NCBI GenBank assembly: GCA_035798135.1
Contig: JAPFBR010000003.1
Span: forward strand, 372,001 to 436,000
Direction: 5' to 3'
DNA from: Sediminicola sp035798135
GTDB lineage: Bacteria; Bacteroidota; Bacteroidia; Flavobacteriales; Flavobacteriaceae
Length of the DNA: 64,000 bases
The notes beneath the pieces are model-generated. The model searched no databases, had not been told where the DNA came from, and saw nothing but the letters and a program-made list of their open reading frames with translations. Both the position numbers and the translations under genes were made by a program. Shown here one piece after another: positions 1 through 9,108 of this stretch (position 1 is the first letter of the stretch; each line of letters opens with the position of its first letter).

Positions 1-44
1 GCCAGTGCTGAAACTAAGCTTAAGGTAATGACTGTTCTTTTCAT
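1..44 (-). CDS. Secreted protein, N-terminal fragment (possibly DUF1573)
   Basis: An ATG on the minus strand at 44 opens a frame reading MKRTVITLSLVSAL up to the window edge, which is the basic-then-hydrophobic start of a signal peptide. It lies 52 bp downstream of nusB on the same strand. From recall, flavobacteria often carry a DUF1573 envelope protein directly after nusB, followed by yajC, so that identity is plausible but rests on gene order only. Confidence 0.45.
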   Translation of the reverse strand, partial: MKRTVITLSLVSAL

Positions 45-96
45 TTTATTATACTATTTTTATTAATTAATGATTTCAAAATTAAGCAATATTCTT

Positions 97-1044
97 TTAT
101 AACAAACCTCTTCCTACTTTTTTAAGTTTTCCATCGGCCCTGTACTCCTTTACAAGATTATCCAATATCCCATTGATAAAAATACTGCTCTTGGGAGTTG
201 AATATTCTTTGGCTATTTCCAAATACTCATTTATGGTCACCCTTTCCGGGATGGAAGGAAAGTTCAACAACTCGCAAATTGCCATTTTTAAAAGTATGGC
301 ATCCACGTCTGCAATTCGATCTTTGTCCCAATTGGGGGTCTTCCCTTCAATTTCCTTTACCAAAACCTCATTGTTCAACAAGGTCTTCACCAATAATTTC
401 TTCGCGAAATCAAGGTCATCCTCATCCTGCACCAATTGAGGCAAGAAATAGGTATTCGTCTTATCGGCCGTCACCTTTTTCAACTGCTTAAGGATAAAGG
501 TATTTACGATAGGAATATCATCTACCCATGTGAGCTTGTCATCTTCGAAATGATCGTATATTTTATCATTGGGAGCAATTACATTCCTAAAAAGATCAAT
601 TACCAATTCTTTGTCCGCTTGATACGAACTAGTTGGATTGGACATGTATTTTTGGTAGGAATCGCTTGCAACAATTTCACGATAAATAATTTTCACATAC
701 TCCTCGTTCAAATACCAATTGTTGAGTTTTCTCCGTTTCAATTCGTCCTTTAGGGGACCGTTGTTTGCCAATTGAAGCAGCAGTTCATTGTTCACAAACT
801 TTTCCTTATTGGGAAATACATCGGAGGCATTGGCCAAATATTTCTTGGAAGACAATTTCACTTGCTCTTTTGCCATCTGTTGAACCTCTACTAGAAGTCC
901 TAAAGACAACAGGTATAGTGAATACATGTTCTCAATACTTACTCTTAAAAACTTTTCCTGTTTTTCCAATGAATCACTGTGTGATTGTGTCAAGGCATAG
1001 ATACCCTGCATCACTTTAACCCTGATATGCCTTCTTGTAAGCAT
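97..1044 (-). CDS. nusB: Transcription antitermination factor NusB, long Bacteroidota form
   Basis: NusB binds boxA RNA with NusE/S10 and supports antitermination on rRNA operons. The C-terminal part (about residues 195-305) carries the recognisable NusB fold, including the segment DAILLKMAICELL followed by TINEYLEIAKEYSTPKSSIF. At 315 residues it is about twice the length of proteobacterial NusB (near 140). The extra N-terminal helical half begins LTRRHIRVKVMQGIYAL, itself NusB-like, so the protein looks like an extended version with the family motifs split across both ends. This extended form is usual in Bacteroidota. It starts on its own promoter box (TATTTTTG on the minus strand at 1087-1094) and is divergent from the ABC exporter. 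Confidence 0.93.
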   Translation of the reverse strand: MLTRRHIRVKVMQGIYALTQSHSDSLEKQEKFLRVSIENMYSLYLLSLGLLVEVQQMAKEQVKLSSKKYLANASDVFPNKEKFVNNELLLQLANNGPLKDELKRRKLNNWYLNEEYVKIIYREIVASDSYQKYMSNPTSSYQADKELVIDLFRNVIAPNDKIYDHFEDDKLTWVDDIPIVNTFILKQLKKVTADKTNTYFLPQLVQDEDDLDFAKKLLVKTLLNNEVLVKEIEGKTPNWDKDRIADVDAILLKMAICELLNFPSIPERVTINEYLEIAKEYSTPKSSIFINGILDNLVKEYRADGKLKKVGRGLL

Positions 1045-1086
1045 TTTTAAAGAACTTTAGCTAAGATTAATTAAACTTTTACGGCG

Positions 1087-1094
1087 CAAAAATA
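1087..1094 (-). promoter_or_regulatory. -7 box of nusB promoter
   Basis: The minus strand reads TATTTTTG, matching the Bacteroidetes -7 consensus TAnnTTTG, 43 bp upstream of the nusB start. Confidence 0.5.
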
Positions 1095-1152
1095 GTATTA
1101 TATTTCCATTCCGACCTAGATGAAACTGCTTTATCTTATCAGTTTTATAACA

Positions 1153-1181
1153 TTTGGTTTTACACCAAACACCTATCTTTG
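1153..1181 (+). promoter_or_regulatory. Promoter of the ABC exporter gene
   Basis: TTTG at 1153-1156 and TATCTTTG at 1174-1181 match the Bacteroidetes -33 and -7 elements with 17 bp between them. The box lies 43 bp before the ATG at 1224. Confidence 0.6.
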
Positions 1182-1223
1182 CAAACTGTCACCAAAACAT
1201 TGTCCATTTCATAGGCTATCTAC

Positions 1224-2981
1224 ATGAAAGAACTTAAATATATAAATAAGTATTTTAAAAAATACTGGGGCAAACTTGTCGTAGGAATCATCATTACAAT
1301 CATTGCCCGTATTTTTTCATTGGTAATGCCTCCCTATGTAAATAAATCCATCAAGGCCATGGAGGATTACCTCACTGGGGATCACAGCAATCTGGAGTTG
1401 GTAAAAGGAGAATTACTACAATACATCCTAATCATCATTGGGGCAGCCTTAATTGCGGGTTTTTTCACTTTCTTAATGCGGCAGACCATTATTAATATTT
1501 CAAGGTATATTGAATATGATCTGAAAAATGAAGTTTACGACCACTATCAATATTTAAATCTTAGCTTTTATAAAAAAAATAGGACGGGCGATTTAATGAA
1601 TCGTATCAGTGAGGATGTGACACAGGTAAGGATGTATGCAGGTCCGGCCATTATGTACGGAATTCAGACCCTCACATTATTTGCATGTTTACTGCCGATT
1701 ATGTTCATAAAAGCGCCTACCATCGCATTCTATACCCTGCTGCCCCTGCCTATATTATCGATCCTCATCTATAATATCAGTAAGATCATCCACAAGAAAA
1801 GCACTATTGTACAGCAATTTTTGTCCACCCTATCCACCTTCACCCAAGAGTCTTTCTCCGGTATTACCGTTATCAAGGCATATGGATTGGAACCCCAAAT
1901 CAGTGAGGAATTAAAAGGATTGGCCAACGAGGGGAAGCAAAAAAGTATGGACTTGGCCAAAGTAAATGCTTGGTTTTTTCCATTAATGATTTTGCTAATA
2001 GGTATCAGTAATATTTTTGTGATTTATATCGGTGGCACACAATATATCAATGGTGAGATCGAATCTATGGGGATCATAGCCGAATTCATAATATATGTGA
2101 ACATGCTTACCTGGCCCGTGGCCGTGGTTGGATGGTTGACCTCCATTGTGCAGAGCGCCGCAGCCTCTCAGGAGCGCATCAACGAGTTTTTAAACGTTCA
2201 ACCAGACATTAGAAATGAAGTGGAGGAAGAAACACCAATTCAAGGAAAAATAACTTTTAAAGACGTAACCTTCACCTACGATGATACCAATATTACCGCT
2301 TTAAAAAATATTTCCTTCACCATTAATAATGGGGAAACAGTAGCTATTATTGGAAAAACGGGATCGGGGAAATCTACAATTTTAGAACTTATAGCAAGGT
2401 TAAATGATGTTAGCTCAGGAGAAATATTGATTGATGATGTTCCCATTAAGAACCTGAATTTAAATAGCCTCCGAAAAGCTATAGGGGCGGTGCCACAGGA
2501 CGCTTTCCTGTTTTCAGATACCATTAAGAACAATATTAAGTTTGGTAAGGATAATGCCACTGATGAGGAAATAATAGAGGTAGCCAAAAACTCGGTGGTG
2601 CACAAAAATATTATGGGTTTCTCCAAAACCTATGACACTATCCTTGGAGAAAGAGGAATCACTTTGAGTGGGGGACAAAAACAAAGGGTATCCATAGCCC
2701 GGGCCCTTTTAAAAGATCCAAAGATTTATTTGTTTGATGACTGTTTATCTGCTGTGGACACGGAGACTGAAGAAGAAATTTTGAACAACCTAAAAAAGGC
2801 GTCCCACAATAGGACAACCTTGATAGTCAGCCATAGAGTATCTTCGGCTAAGAATGCCGATAAAATCATTGTCCTGGAAGCCGGAAAAATATTACAGGAG
2901 GGCACACACGATCTTTTAATAAATAAAGAGGGGTACTACAAAGAGCTATACCACAACCAACTATCGGAGAAAGAAAACTAG
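1224..2981 (+). CDS. ABC exporter half-transporter (MsbA/LmrA-like)
   Basis: A 585-residue fused permease-ATPase of the type I exporter family, expected to act as a homodimer in the inner membrane and export a lipid or hydrophobic compound. The first ~310 residues hold about six membrane helices (for example VVGIIITIIARIFSLVMP). The ATPase half has a Walker A GKTGSGKST near residue 380, the signature LSGGQKQR, Walker B IYLFDD, the D-loop SAVD and the switch His in SHR. The length is normal for the family and all catalytic motifs are intact. It has a good upstream promoter and no co-directional operon partner closer than 78 bp. The substrate cannot be read from the sequence. Confidence 0.93.
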   Translation: MKELKYINKYFKKYWGKLVVGIIITIIARIFSLVMPPYVNKSIKAMEDYLTGDHSNLELVKGELLQYILIIIGAALIAGFFTFLMRQTIINISRYIEYDLKNEVYDHYQYLNLSFYKKNRTGDLMNRISEDVTQVRMYAGPAIMYGIQTLTLFACLLPIMFIKAPTIAFYTLLPLPILSILIYNISKIIHKKSTIVQQFLSTLSTFTQESFSGITVIKAYGLEPQISEELKGLANEGKQKSMDLAKVNAWFFPLMILLIGISNIFVIYIGGTQYINGEIESMGIIAEFIIYVNMLTWPVAVVGWLTSIVQSAAASQERINEFLNVQPDIRNEVEEETPIQGKITFKDVTFTYDDTNITALKNISFTINNGETVAIIGKTGSGKSTILELIARLNDVSSGEILIDDVPIKNLNLNSLRKAIGAVPQDAFLFSDTIKNNIKFGKDNATDEEIIEVAKNSVVHKNIMGFSKTYDTILGERGITLSGGQKQRVSIARALLKDPKIYLFDDCLSAVDTETEEEILNNLKKASHNRTTLIVSHRVSSAKNADKIIVLEAGKILQEGTHDLLINKEGYYKELYHNQLSEKEN

Positions 2982-3059
2982 AAAAATGTTGTTAGTGTTG
3001 CTTTTTTTTTTCATTTTTGATGGACTAACGAGTTATAGAGTAACTAGACACTACAAGAA

Positions 3060-3431
3060 ATGAGCGAAAAAGATTTAATGGATCAAGAAGAAATATATTC
3101 CAAAGTTTTAAGAGCAGGCAGAAGAACTTATTTTTTCGATGTTAGAAGTACGAAGGCAGGTGATTATTATTTGACCATTACGGAGAGTAAAAAATTCACA
3201 CATGACGATGGATCGTTCCATTATAAAAAGCACAAAATTTACTTGTACAAGGAAGATTTTACCTCTTTTAAGGAAATCTTGGATGAAATGATGGCATATA
3301 TTGTGGATGAAAAAGGTCTTGAAGTAATCTCCGAAAGACATCAAAAAGATTTCAAAAAAGAAGAACAAGATACCGATAACGCGGAAACCCCTTCGGATAA
3401 TTTCACCGATGTGGATTTTGATGATATCTAG
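3060..3431 (+). CDS. DUF3276/PUR-alpha-like nucleic-acid binding protein
   Basis: A 123-residue protein of the Bacteroidota PUR family (DUF3276), related to eukaryotic Pur-alpha single-stranded DNA/RNA binding repeats. The core RAGRRTYFFDVRSTKAGDYY followed by LTITESKK and a KHKIYLYKEDF strand is the family hallmark. The tail (after about residue 95) is highly acidic and likely disordered. It sits 78 bp after the ABC exporter and ends in its own terminator at 3457-3486. It is a cytoplasmic protein and its cellular role is not established. Confidence 0.85.
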   Translation: MSEKDLMDQEEIYSKVLRAGRRTYFFDVRSTKAGDYYLTITESKKFTHDDGSFHYKKHKIYLYKEDFTSFKEILDEMMAYIVDEKGLEVISERHQKDFKKEEQDTDNAETPSDNFTDVDFDDI

Positions 3432-3456
3432 CCACTTTTTTTCTTAAATAAAACTT

Positions 3457-3486
3457 AACGGTCCTTTTATCTAAGGACCGTTTTTT
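3457..3486 (+). terminator. Intrinsic terminator
   Basis: AACGGTCCTT and AAGGACCGTT form a perfect 10-bp stem with a 6-nt loop, followed by a T run. Confidence 0.85.
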
Positions 3487-3519
3487 ATTTTTAACACCTG
3501 ACTAATTCAAAATCTAAAA

Positions 3520-6039
3520 ATGAAAAAATTATTACTCCTCCTTTGCTTGGCCCTATTTCAATTTACCTCCGCCCAAGAATCCCTAGATCTCAACTATTAT
3601 TTACCCCAAGATATTACGTACGATCCCAGTATTCCAAAACCGGCCGATGTTATTGGTCATGAAGTTGGGGAATGGCACGTGACCCATGACAAACTCATGT
3701 TTTATATGCAGGCATTGGCCAAGGCTAGTGACCGCATCACCATTGAAAATAGAGGTGAGACATATGAGGGCAGACCTATCTTACTACTGACCGTTACCTC
3801 CCTGAAAAATCATGCCAATTTAGAACAGATCAGACAAGCACATATCGCCCTGACCGATAACAATGGAAAAACCGCTACTTTGGACGAAATGCCCATTGTG
3901 GTGTATCAAGGCTTTTCCATCCATGGAAATGAGCCTAGTGGCGCTAATGCCGGATTGGCCTATGCTTATTATTTGGCCGCCGCTCAAGGACCGGCAATTG
4001 AGGAATTATTGGACCAAGAAATCATACTGATGGATCCTTCCTTTAATCCTGATGGCTTGCAGCGTTTTGCCTATTGGGCCAATACCAATAAGAGTAAAAA
4101 CCTAAATCCAGATGGAAACGAAAGGGAATATCACGAGGCATGGCCAGGAGGGCGTACCAACCACTACTGGTTTGATATGAACAGGGATTGGTTACCCGTA
4201 CAACTTCCAGAAAGTCGTGCACGTATCGAGTCATTTCATAAATGGATGCCCAATATCCTAACCGACCACCATGAAATGGGCACCAACTCTTCTTTCTTCT
4301 TTCAACCCGGTGAGCCAACTAGAGTACACCCGTTAACCCCAAAGATAAATCAAGAGCTTACTGCAGAGATCGGGTCATACCATGCAAAAGCATTGGATAA
4401 GATTGGTTCTTTCTACTACTCTGAAGAGAATTATGACGATTATTATTACGGGAAGGGTTCTACCTATCCGGATGTACAAGGAAGTATAGGCATATTATTT
4501 GAACAGGGAAGTTCCAGGGGACATATCCAAGAAAGTGATAATGGCCTATTGACCTTTCCATTTACCATTCGCAATCAATTTACAACAGCTCTTTCCACTA
4601 TAGAAGCTGCCAAAAATATGCGGACCAAAATTCTTTCCTATCAAAGGGATTTTTATAAGGATTCGAGGGCCAATGCAGCAAAAAGCAAAACAAAGGCCAT
4701 CGTATTTGGAGACAGCAAGGATGCCAATAAATCGTGGCATTTGGCAGAAATCTTAAACAGACAGAAAATAAAATTCCATGAACTATCAAATGATGCTACC
4801 ATCAACGGGGTTTCCTATAAAAAAGGAAGCAGCTATGTAATTCCTATGGACCAAAAGAACAATAGGTTAATCCAGGCCATGTTCGAAAAACGCACAAGTT
4901 TCACGGACAGCCTATTCTATGATATTTCTGGCTGGACATTTCCAATGGCTTTCAATGTAGACTATTCCGAATTAGGCTCCCTAAACAATGCTGGCCCTGA
5001 GATCACCGATTTTAAACCCTTAACTGGTGGTGCAGATGCCAAGAGTAATTATGCCTATCTGTTCGAATGGAACGAGTACTATACCCCAAAGGCGTTGAAC
5101 GCCATATTGAACAAGGGTTTAAGGGCCAAAGTAGCGAAATCTCCTTTTACCGTGGAAGGCAAGCAGTATGACTACGGAACCATAATGGTTCCCGTCACAA
5201 ATCAAGAATTGGACGCAAATGCCCTATATGCCTTTTTAGACGAGGTTGCCAAAGAAAGTAAACTTAAAATAACCGGAGTTGGAACAGGGCTAACCAAGGG
5301 AATTGATTTAGGCAGTAACGATTTTGATCCCTTAAAGAAGCAAGAAGTGGCCATTTTAGTTGGTAATGGAATTTCTTCTTACGATGCTGGAGAAATATGG
5401 CATTTATTCGATCAGCGCTATGATATGAAAATCACCAAAATAGATACTGATTATTTCACTAGAGCAGATATAAACAGATATACGGCTATCATTGTGCCGA
5501 GTTCCCGTGGCAGTTTGGACAAAAAAATTGCTGAAAAAATTAAGGGATGGGTGAATAGCGGCGGTACCGTAATTGGGTATAAAAATACTGCAGAATGGTT
5601 CAATAAGAACGAACTCACCAAATTCACGTTTAAAAAAGATACATTATTGGCCAAAAACATATCCTTTGAACAAAGAGAGAAATTCTTTGGAGCCCAACAA
5701 ACAGGTGGCGCTATATTCGAAACCAGATTAGATCGCTCCCACCCAATTAATTTTGGCTATAAGAACAATACCTTACCTATGTTTAGGGATACTAATATTT
5801 ATATAGAGCCATCCAAGGATAGCTACAAAAATCCAATTCAATATACGAGTGACCCGCTGTTGAGTGGTTATATTTCTGAAGAAAATTTGAAACTTCTAAA
5901 AAATAGTGTGCCCTTTCAGGTTGACAGAATGGGCAAAGGAAGGGTCGTTGTTTTTACGGACAACACCAATTTTAGGGCATTCTGGTACGGGACCAATAAG
6001 TTACTGATGAATGCCATATTCTTTGGCCAGAGTATGTAA
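3520..6039 (+). CDS. Secreted M14-family zinc carboxypeptidase
   Basis: An 839-residue exported metallopeptidase. Residues 1-18 form a signal peptide ending at FTSA-Q. The M14 domain follows (about residues 50-370): the zinc ligands His135 and Glu138 lie in SIHGNEPSGANAG, the segments NPDG and FDMNRDWLP form the substrate pocket, and DHHEMG supplies the third ligand region. The C-terminal ~450 residues contain a class I glutamine amidotransferase-like fold (around RYTAIIVPSSRGSL to GKGRVVVFTDNTNFRAFW). This architecture is common in Bacteroidota M14 proteins. It probably digests peptides or cell-wall peptides in the periplasm or outside the cell. It is monocistronic and ends at a strong bidirectional terminator. 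Confidence 0.92.
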   Translation: MKKLLLLLCLALFQFTSAQESLDLNYYLPQDITYDPSIPKPADVIGHEVGEWHVTHDKLMFYMQALAKASDRITIENRGETYEGRPILLLTVTSLKNHANLEQIRQAHIALTDNNGKTATLDEMPIVVYQGFSIHGNEPSGANAGLAYAYYLAAAQGPAIEELLDQEIILMDPSFNPDGLQRFAYWANTNKSKNLNPDGNEREYHEAWPGGRTNHYWFDMNRDWLPVQLPESRARIESFHKWMPNILTDHHEMGTNSSFFFQPGEPTRVHPLTPKINQELTAEIGSYHAKALDKIGSFYYSEENYDDYYYGKGSTYPDVQGSIGILFEQGSSRGHIQESDNGLLTFPFTIRNQFTTALSTIEAAKNMRTKILSYQRDFYKDSRANAAKSKTKAIVFGDSKDANKSWHLAEILNRQKIKFHELSNDATINGVSYKKGSSYVIPMDQKNNRLIQAMFEKRTSFTDSLFYDISGWTFPMAFNVDYSELGSLNNAGPEITDFKPLTGGADAKSNYAYLFEWNEYYTPKALNAILNKGLRAKVAKSPFTVEGKQYDYGTIMVPVTNQELDANALYAFLDEVAKESKLKITGVGTGLTKGIDLGSNDFDPLKKQEVAILVGNGISSYDAGEIWHLFDQRYDMKITKIDTDYFTRADINRYTAIIVPSSRGSLDKKIAEKIKGWVNSGGTVIGYKNTAEWFNKNELTKFTFKKDTLLAKNISFEQREKFFGAQQTGGAIFETRLDRSHPINFGYKNNTLPMFRDTNIYIEPSKDSYKNPIQYTSDPLLSGYISEENLKLLKNSVPFQVDRMGKGRVVVFTDNTNFRAFWYGTNKLLMNAIFFGQSM

Positions 6040-6059
6040 CTAAAATATTTGTAAAACAC

Positions 6060-6103
6060 AAAGCATCCACCAAAGTTAGGTACACTTGGTGGATGCTTTT
6101 TTT
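6060..6103. terminator. Bidirectional intrinsic terminator
   Basis: A 14-bp perfect stem (6060-6073 with 6086-6099) is flanked by A and T runs. It serves the M14 gene and the convergent CsaA-like gene. Confidence 0.88.
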
Positions 6104-6440
6104 AGGATACTTTTAGTCCATTGGGGACACCGCTCCCAGGCTGCAACAAAATTACGTCTTCCCCTTCAACGGCACCCAACACCAAACATTCACTCATGAA
6201 GTTTGCAATCTGTTTTTTTGGAAAGTTGACCACAGCAATTATTTGACGTCCTATTAGGTCCTCTTTTTGATAGCGTATAGTTATTTGGGCAGACGTCTTT
6301 TTAATGCCCAGATCTCTGCCGAAATCTATATGTAATTGATAGGCTGGTTTCCTTGCCTCTGGAAAATCAAGCACTTCCATAATAGTTCCCACCCGCATAT
6401 CTACTTTCGTGAATTCGGGCCAGGTAAGCGTTTCGTTCAT
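6102..6440 (-). CDS. tRNA-binding domain protein, CsaA-like
   Basis: A 112-residue single OB-fold tRNA-binding protein of the CsaA/TRBP111 type. The order FTKVDMRVGTIMEV, then SAQITIRY, then GRQIIAVVNFPKKQIANFMSE and LVLGA is diagnostic. CsaA binds tRNA and in Bacillus has a chaperone-like, secretion-related role. Its start overlaps the stop of the upstream 101-residue gene by four bases, so the two are translationally coupled. Confidence 0.88.
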   Translation of the reverse strand: MNETLTWPEFTKVDMRVGTIMEVLDFPEARKPAYQLHIDFGRDLGIKKTSAQITIRYQKEDLIGRQIIAVVNFPKKQIANFMSECLVLGAVEGEDVILLQPGSGVPNGLKVS

Positions 6441-6742
6441 CCTTTCATTTTTAATTTATGTATCATCTCATTCGAAACATTGCCCGAATACGCCCCATAA
6501 GCATCCAACAGCAATCCCTTTTCGCCTCTGGAAGTTTCGATGACATACAGCACCGTATTATCATCAGGGTTGCTATCGCCCTCGAATCGATAATATTTAA
6601 CCACGTTCAATTCAGAGGCAGGATGAATTATTTTCTTGTGCTTATTCTCTATCCCTGCGTCACAAAGATTAAAATCCTCGGTGTATCCTTCTTGTTGCAA
6701 GGCATTGATAGCTTCAGATAACGATGTATACGATCTCTCCAT
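6437..6742 (-). CDS. Conserved 101-residue protein of unknown function
   Basis: A small soluble protein with no signal peptide or membrane segment. It has an N-terminal helix (SYTSLSEAINALQQEGYTED) followed by strands including NVVKYYRFEG and TVLYVIET. As I recall, close relatives are widespread in flavobacteria and are sometimes labelled phosphoribosylpyrophosphate synthetase, but it is far too short and lacks PRPP-binding motifs, so I do not use that name. It is the first gene of a two-gene operon with the CsaA-like protein. Confidence 0.7.
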   Translation of the reverse strand: MERSYTSLSEAINALQQEGYTEDFNLCDAGIENKHKKIIHPASELNVVKYYRFEGDSNPDDNTVLYVIETSRGEKGLLLDAYGAYSGNVSNEMIHKLKMKG

Positions 6743-6915
6743 AACATTCTATTTTTGGAATACTATAAATTACCACTTGTTTGAATAATAAACAACATTT
6801 TTAAGAAGACTTTCTACCGGTGAAGAAAAATATTAAACCGTATCTTAATTGGATAAAAATTCATTTTCATGTAATTTTATCCTTACAGTAGTTTAAACAA
6901 ATTTAAAAGACACCC

Positions 6916-7473
6916 ATGTCCAATACACCAAGTAACATGTTACCTTTGGGAACACATGCCCCATCTTTTTCACTTTTGGATACCATTTCTAATGACAAAA
7001 TGAACCTTAACGATTTAAAAGGCAAATATGGTACTTTGATCATGTTCATCTGTAACCATTGCCCTTTTGTGATCCATGTCATTGAGAAAGTGACACAGAT
7101 AGCAGAGGTTTACCAGAAAAAGGGCTTAAATACCATTGCCATATCTAGTAACGATGTTATGAACTACCCACAGGATGCACCCGATCTTATGGCAAAGTTC
7201 GCGGAAAGATTTGATTTTTCCTTTCCCTATCTCTATGACGGGTCACAAGAGGTTGCGAAAGAGTATCAAGCGGCATGTACCCCCGATTTCTTTTTGTTCG
7301 ATGAAAATATGAAATTGGTCTATAGGGGACAATTGGATAATTCCCGTCCGGGTAATGGGATCCAGGTTACCGGGAAGGATCTACAACAGGCCATGAACCA
7401 GTTATTGGAGGGTAAGGAAATTTCCACCCGCCAAAAACCAAGCATGGGCTGTAACATCAAATGGAAATCCTAA
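6916..7473 (+). CDS. Thioredoxin-fold protein with CNHC motif (AhpC/TSA-like)
   Basis: A 185-residue cytoplasmic redoxin. The fold starts with GTHAPSFSLLDT, and the redox motif is CNHCPF (about residues 47-52), the variant typical of one redoxin subfamily. The segment ACTPDFFLFDENMKLVYRGQ holds the cis-proline and following strand. There is a further Cys near the C-terminus (PSMGCNIKWK). It probably acts as a thiol-disulfide oxidoreductase or peroxidase-like enzyme with an unknown partner. It is monocistronic. Confidence 0.88.
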   Translation: MSNTPSNMLPLGTHAPSFSLLDTISNDKMNLNDLKGKYGTLIMFICNHCPFVIHVIEKVTQIAEVYQKKGLNTIAISSNDVMNYPQDAPDLMAKFAERFDFSFPYLYDGSQEVAKEYQAACTPDFFLFDENMKLVYRGQLDNSRPGNGIQVTGKDLQQAMNQLLEGKEISTRQKPSMGCNIKWKS

Positions 7474-7510
7474 TTTTTGAGTTTGAAAGATTGAATTGAT
7501 ATGCTATACT

Positions 7511-8056
7511 TTATATCCAGCCATTCCGTTTCAATAGGTTCTCGATATGGGCTAAATGATGACTGCCATGCCAAGCGTATTTTCCAATGTTCTGCGCAAC
7601 ACTTACCGGCATATTACCATCCGGATGGATATATACCCGTTCCAAATCTATAGGAGATAAACCCTTGAGCAGATACACCAATTTCCCATGAAGGGCTTTT
7701 ATGTAATCCAATGAGAGGCCAATAGGCCCGGTCTGGGCATCAAAAAGCATGGCCCAATTTTTTTCCTGATAGGCCTTGATCAAAGGTCGGTCTTCTGACA
7801 AGGCCCATTTAAAACGCGTATAACTATGATGGTGACTGTCCGCAATATGATGGATCATTTGCCTAACAGTCCAACCACCAGGTCGATAAGGAGTCTCCAA
7901 TTGCTCCTCAGTTAGGTCCTTTACTAGATTTTCCAAACGCCCCGGTAGGTGTTCCAAAATAGATATCCATTCATTTAAATGTACCTGTGTAATGACATCG
8001 GGTAATTCAAGATGACCAATCGGGTAACGCAATTTTTCCAATTCTGATTCTTCCAT
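7511..8056 (-). CDS. DinB/YfiT-family metal-binding transferase
   Basis: A 181-residue four-helix bundle of the DinB/YfiT family (bacillithiol or other thiol transferases). It contains the family segments RPGGWTVRQMIHHIADSHHH and YAWHGSHHLAHIENL, which supply the metal-ligand histidines. The N-terminal LRYPIGHLELPD is also typical of YfiT. It is monocistronic on the minus strand. The reaction is inferred from the family. The physiological thiol is unknown here. Confidence 0.87.
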   Translation of the reverse strand: MEESELEKLRYPIGHLELPDVITQVHLNEWISILEHLPGRLENLVKDLTEEQLETPYRPGGWTVRQMIHHIADSHHHSYTRFKWALSEDRPLIKAYQEKNWAMLFDAQTGPIGLSLDYIKALHGKLVYLLKGLSPIDLERVYIHPDGNMPVSVAQNIGKYAWHGSHHLAHIENLLKRNGWI

Positions 8057-8104
8057 AGCCTAAAAATAAAAAACTAATACTAAATCACTGTCTTTGAAGA
8101 CACA

Positions 8105-8112
8105 TATATTTG
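8105..8112 (+). promoter_or_regulatory. -7 box of the peroxiredoxin promoter
   Basis: TATATTTG lies 97 bp before the peroxiredoxin ATG at 8209. It implies a leader of about 90 nt, and it overlaps the longer TTG start (8110), which argues against that start. Confidence 0.5.
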
Positions 8113-8208
8113 ACGGTAAATTTTAATACTATTTTAACCCCTAATATGATTCGATTAAACAGTAATCTACTAATTTTATGGGATACTATTAATTTAAAAA
8201 TCATCTAT

Positions 8209-8847
8209 ATGGCTACTATACGATTAGGAGATATTGCACCGGATTTTACGGCGGACAGTTCTCAGGGAATGATAAATTTATATGACTATTTAGGTGATGG
8301 ATGGGGAATCCTTTTCTCTCATCCTGCAGACTTTACCCCTGTTTGTACCACTGAGTTGGGAACCGCCTCTAAATTTAAGGGGGAATTCGATAAGCGGAAT
8401 GTAAAAATGTTGGCCCTGAGTGTAGATGGTACGGAGTCCCATGTGGAATGGATCAAAGACATCAATGAGGTACAGAACACCACGGTTAACTTTCCCATAA
8501 TTGCTGATGAAGATAAAAAGGTTTCCAAGCTGTATGACATGATCCACCCAAATGCGGACGACAATCTAACAGTGAGATCTGTATATATCATCGCACCGGA
8601 TAAAACAGTAAAGCTTACGATCACATACCCAGCATCGACCGGGCGAAATTTCCATGAGCTTTTACGTGTCATAGACTCCTTGCAGTTAACGGCCTACCAT
8701 AAGGTGGCCACTCCAGCTAATTGGGGACATGGAGAGGATGTGGTGGTCAGCCCCTCAATTACAACCGCTGATGCAGTTAATATATTTCCAAAAGGTGTGG
8801 TAGAGGTAAAACCTTATTTAAGGATGACCCCCCAGCCTAACATTTGA
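8209..8847 (+). CDS. 1-Cys peroxiredoxin (Prx6 type)
   Basis: A 212-residue peroxiredoxin that reduces peroxides with a single peroxidatic cysteine, Cys46, in the motif DFTPVCTTELG. The C-terminal extension after residue 160 (YPASTGRNFHELLRVIDSLQ, then TPANW) is the Prx6 dimerisation arm. I start at 8209 (MATIRLGDIAPDF), where family similarity begins. A frame extension back to a TTG at 8110 adds 33 residues without family support and would place the start inside the promoter box. It is followed by a strong terminator at 8911-8943. Confidence 0.92.
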   Translation: MATIRLGDIAPDFTADSSQGMINLYDYLGDGWGILFSHPADFTPVCTTELGTASKFKGEFDKRNVKMLALSVDGTESHVEWIKDINEVQNTTVNFPIIADEDKKVSKLYDMIHPNADDNLTVRSVYIIAPDKTVKLTITYPASTGRNFHELLRVIDSLQLTAYHKVATPANWGHGEDVVVSPSITTADAVNIFPKGVVEVKPYLRMTPQPNI

Positions 8848-8910
8848 AAATTTAAATGTCTACAGTAACTAGATTTAAATCTTATACAAAAACTTAAAAA
8901 CAGATATTTG

Positions 8911-8943
8911 ACCTCCTGATCTTAAAGATCAGGAGGTTTTTTA
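8911..8943 (+). terminator. Intrinsic terminator
   Basis: A 12-bp perfect stem (ACCTCCTGATCT with AGATCAGGAGGT) and a 3-nt loop, followed by T6. Confidence 0.87.
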
Positions 8944-9075
8944 TAGCCCCTCTTCAATGATTAAATTGATATTCCTTTCCAATTAGCAAAACATGGCTAT
9001 TAGGCTGTATATTATACATTTAGAACATAATATTGTACAATTCCCTATGTTTGATATTCAAAAATAAATTACTTT

Positions 9076-9083
9076 TAAGTTTG
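9076..9083 (+). promoter_or_regulatory. -7 box of the cupin gene promoter
   Basis: TAAGTTTG lies 26 bp before the ATG. A TTTG at 9050-9053 could be the upstream element at slightly long spacing. Confidence 0.45.
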
Positions 9084-9108
9084 GTAATTCGCCTAAATAC
9101 TGAAATCT

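Noticed and set aside
6437..6742. Phosphoribosylpyrophosphate synthetase label for the 101-residue protein
   Set aside because: Far too short, with no PRPP-binding or catalytic loop.
8110..8208. N-terminal extension of the peroxiredoxin from a TTG codon
   Set aside because: The added 33 residues have no family similarity and the TTG lies in the TATATTTG promoter box.
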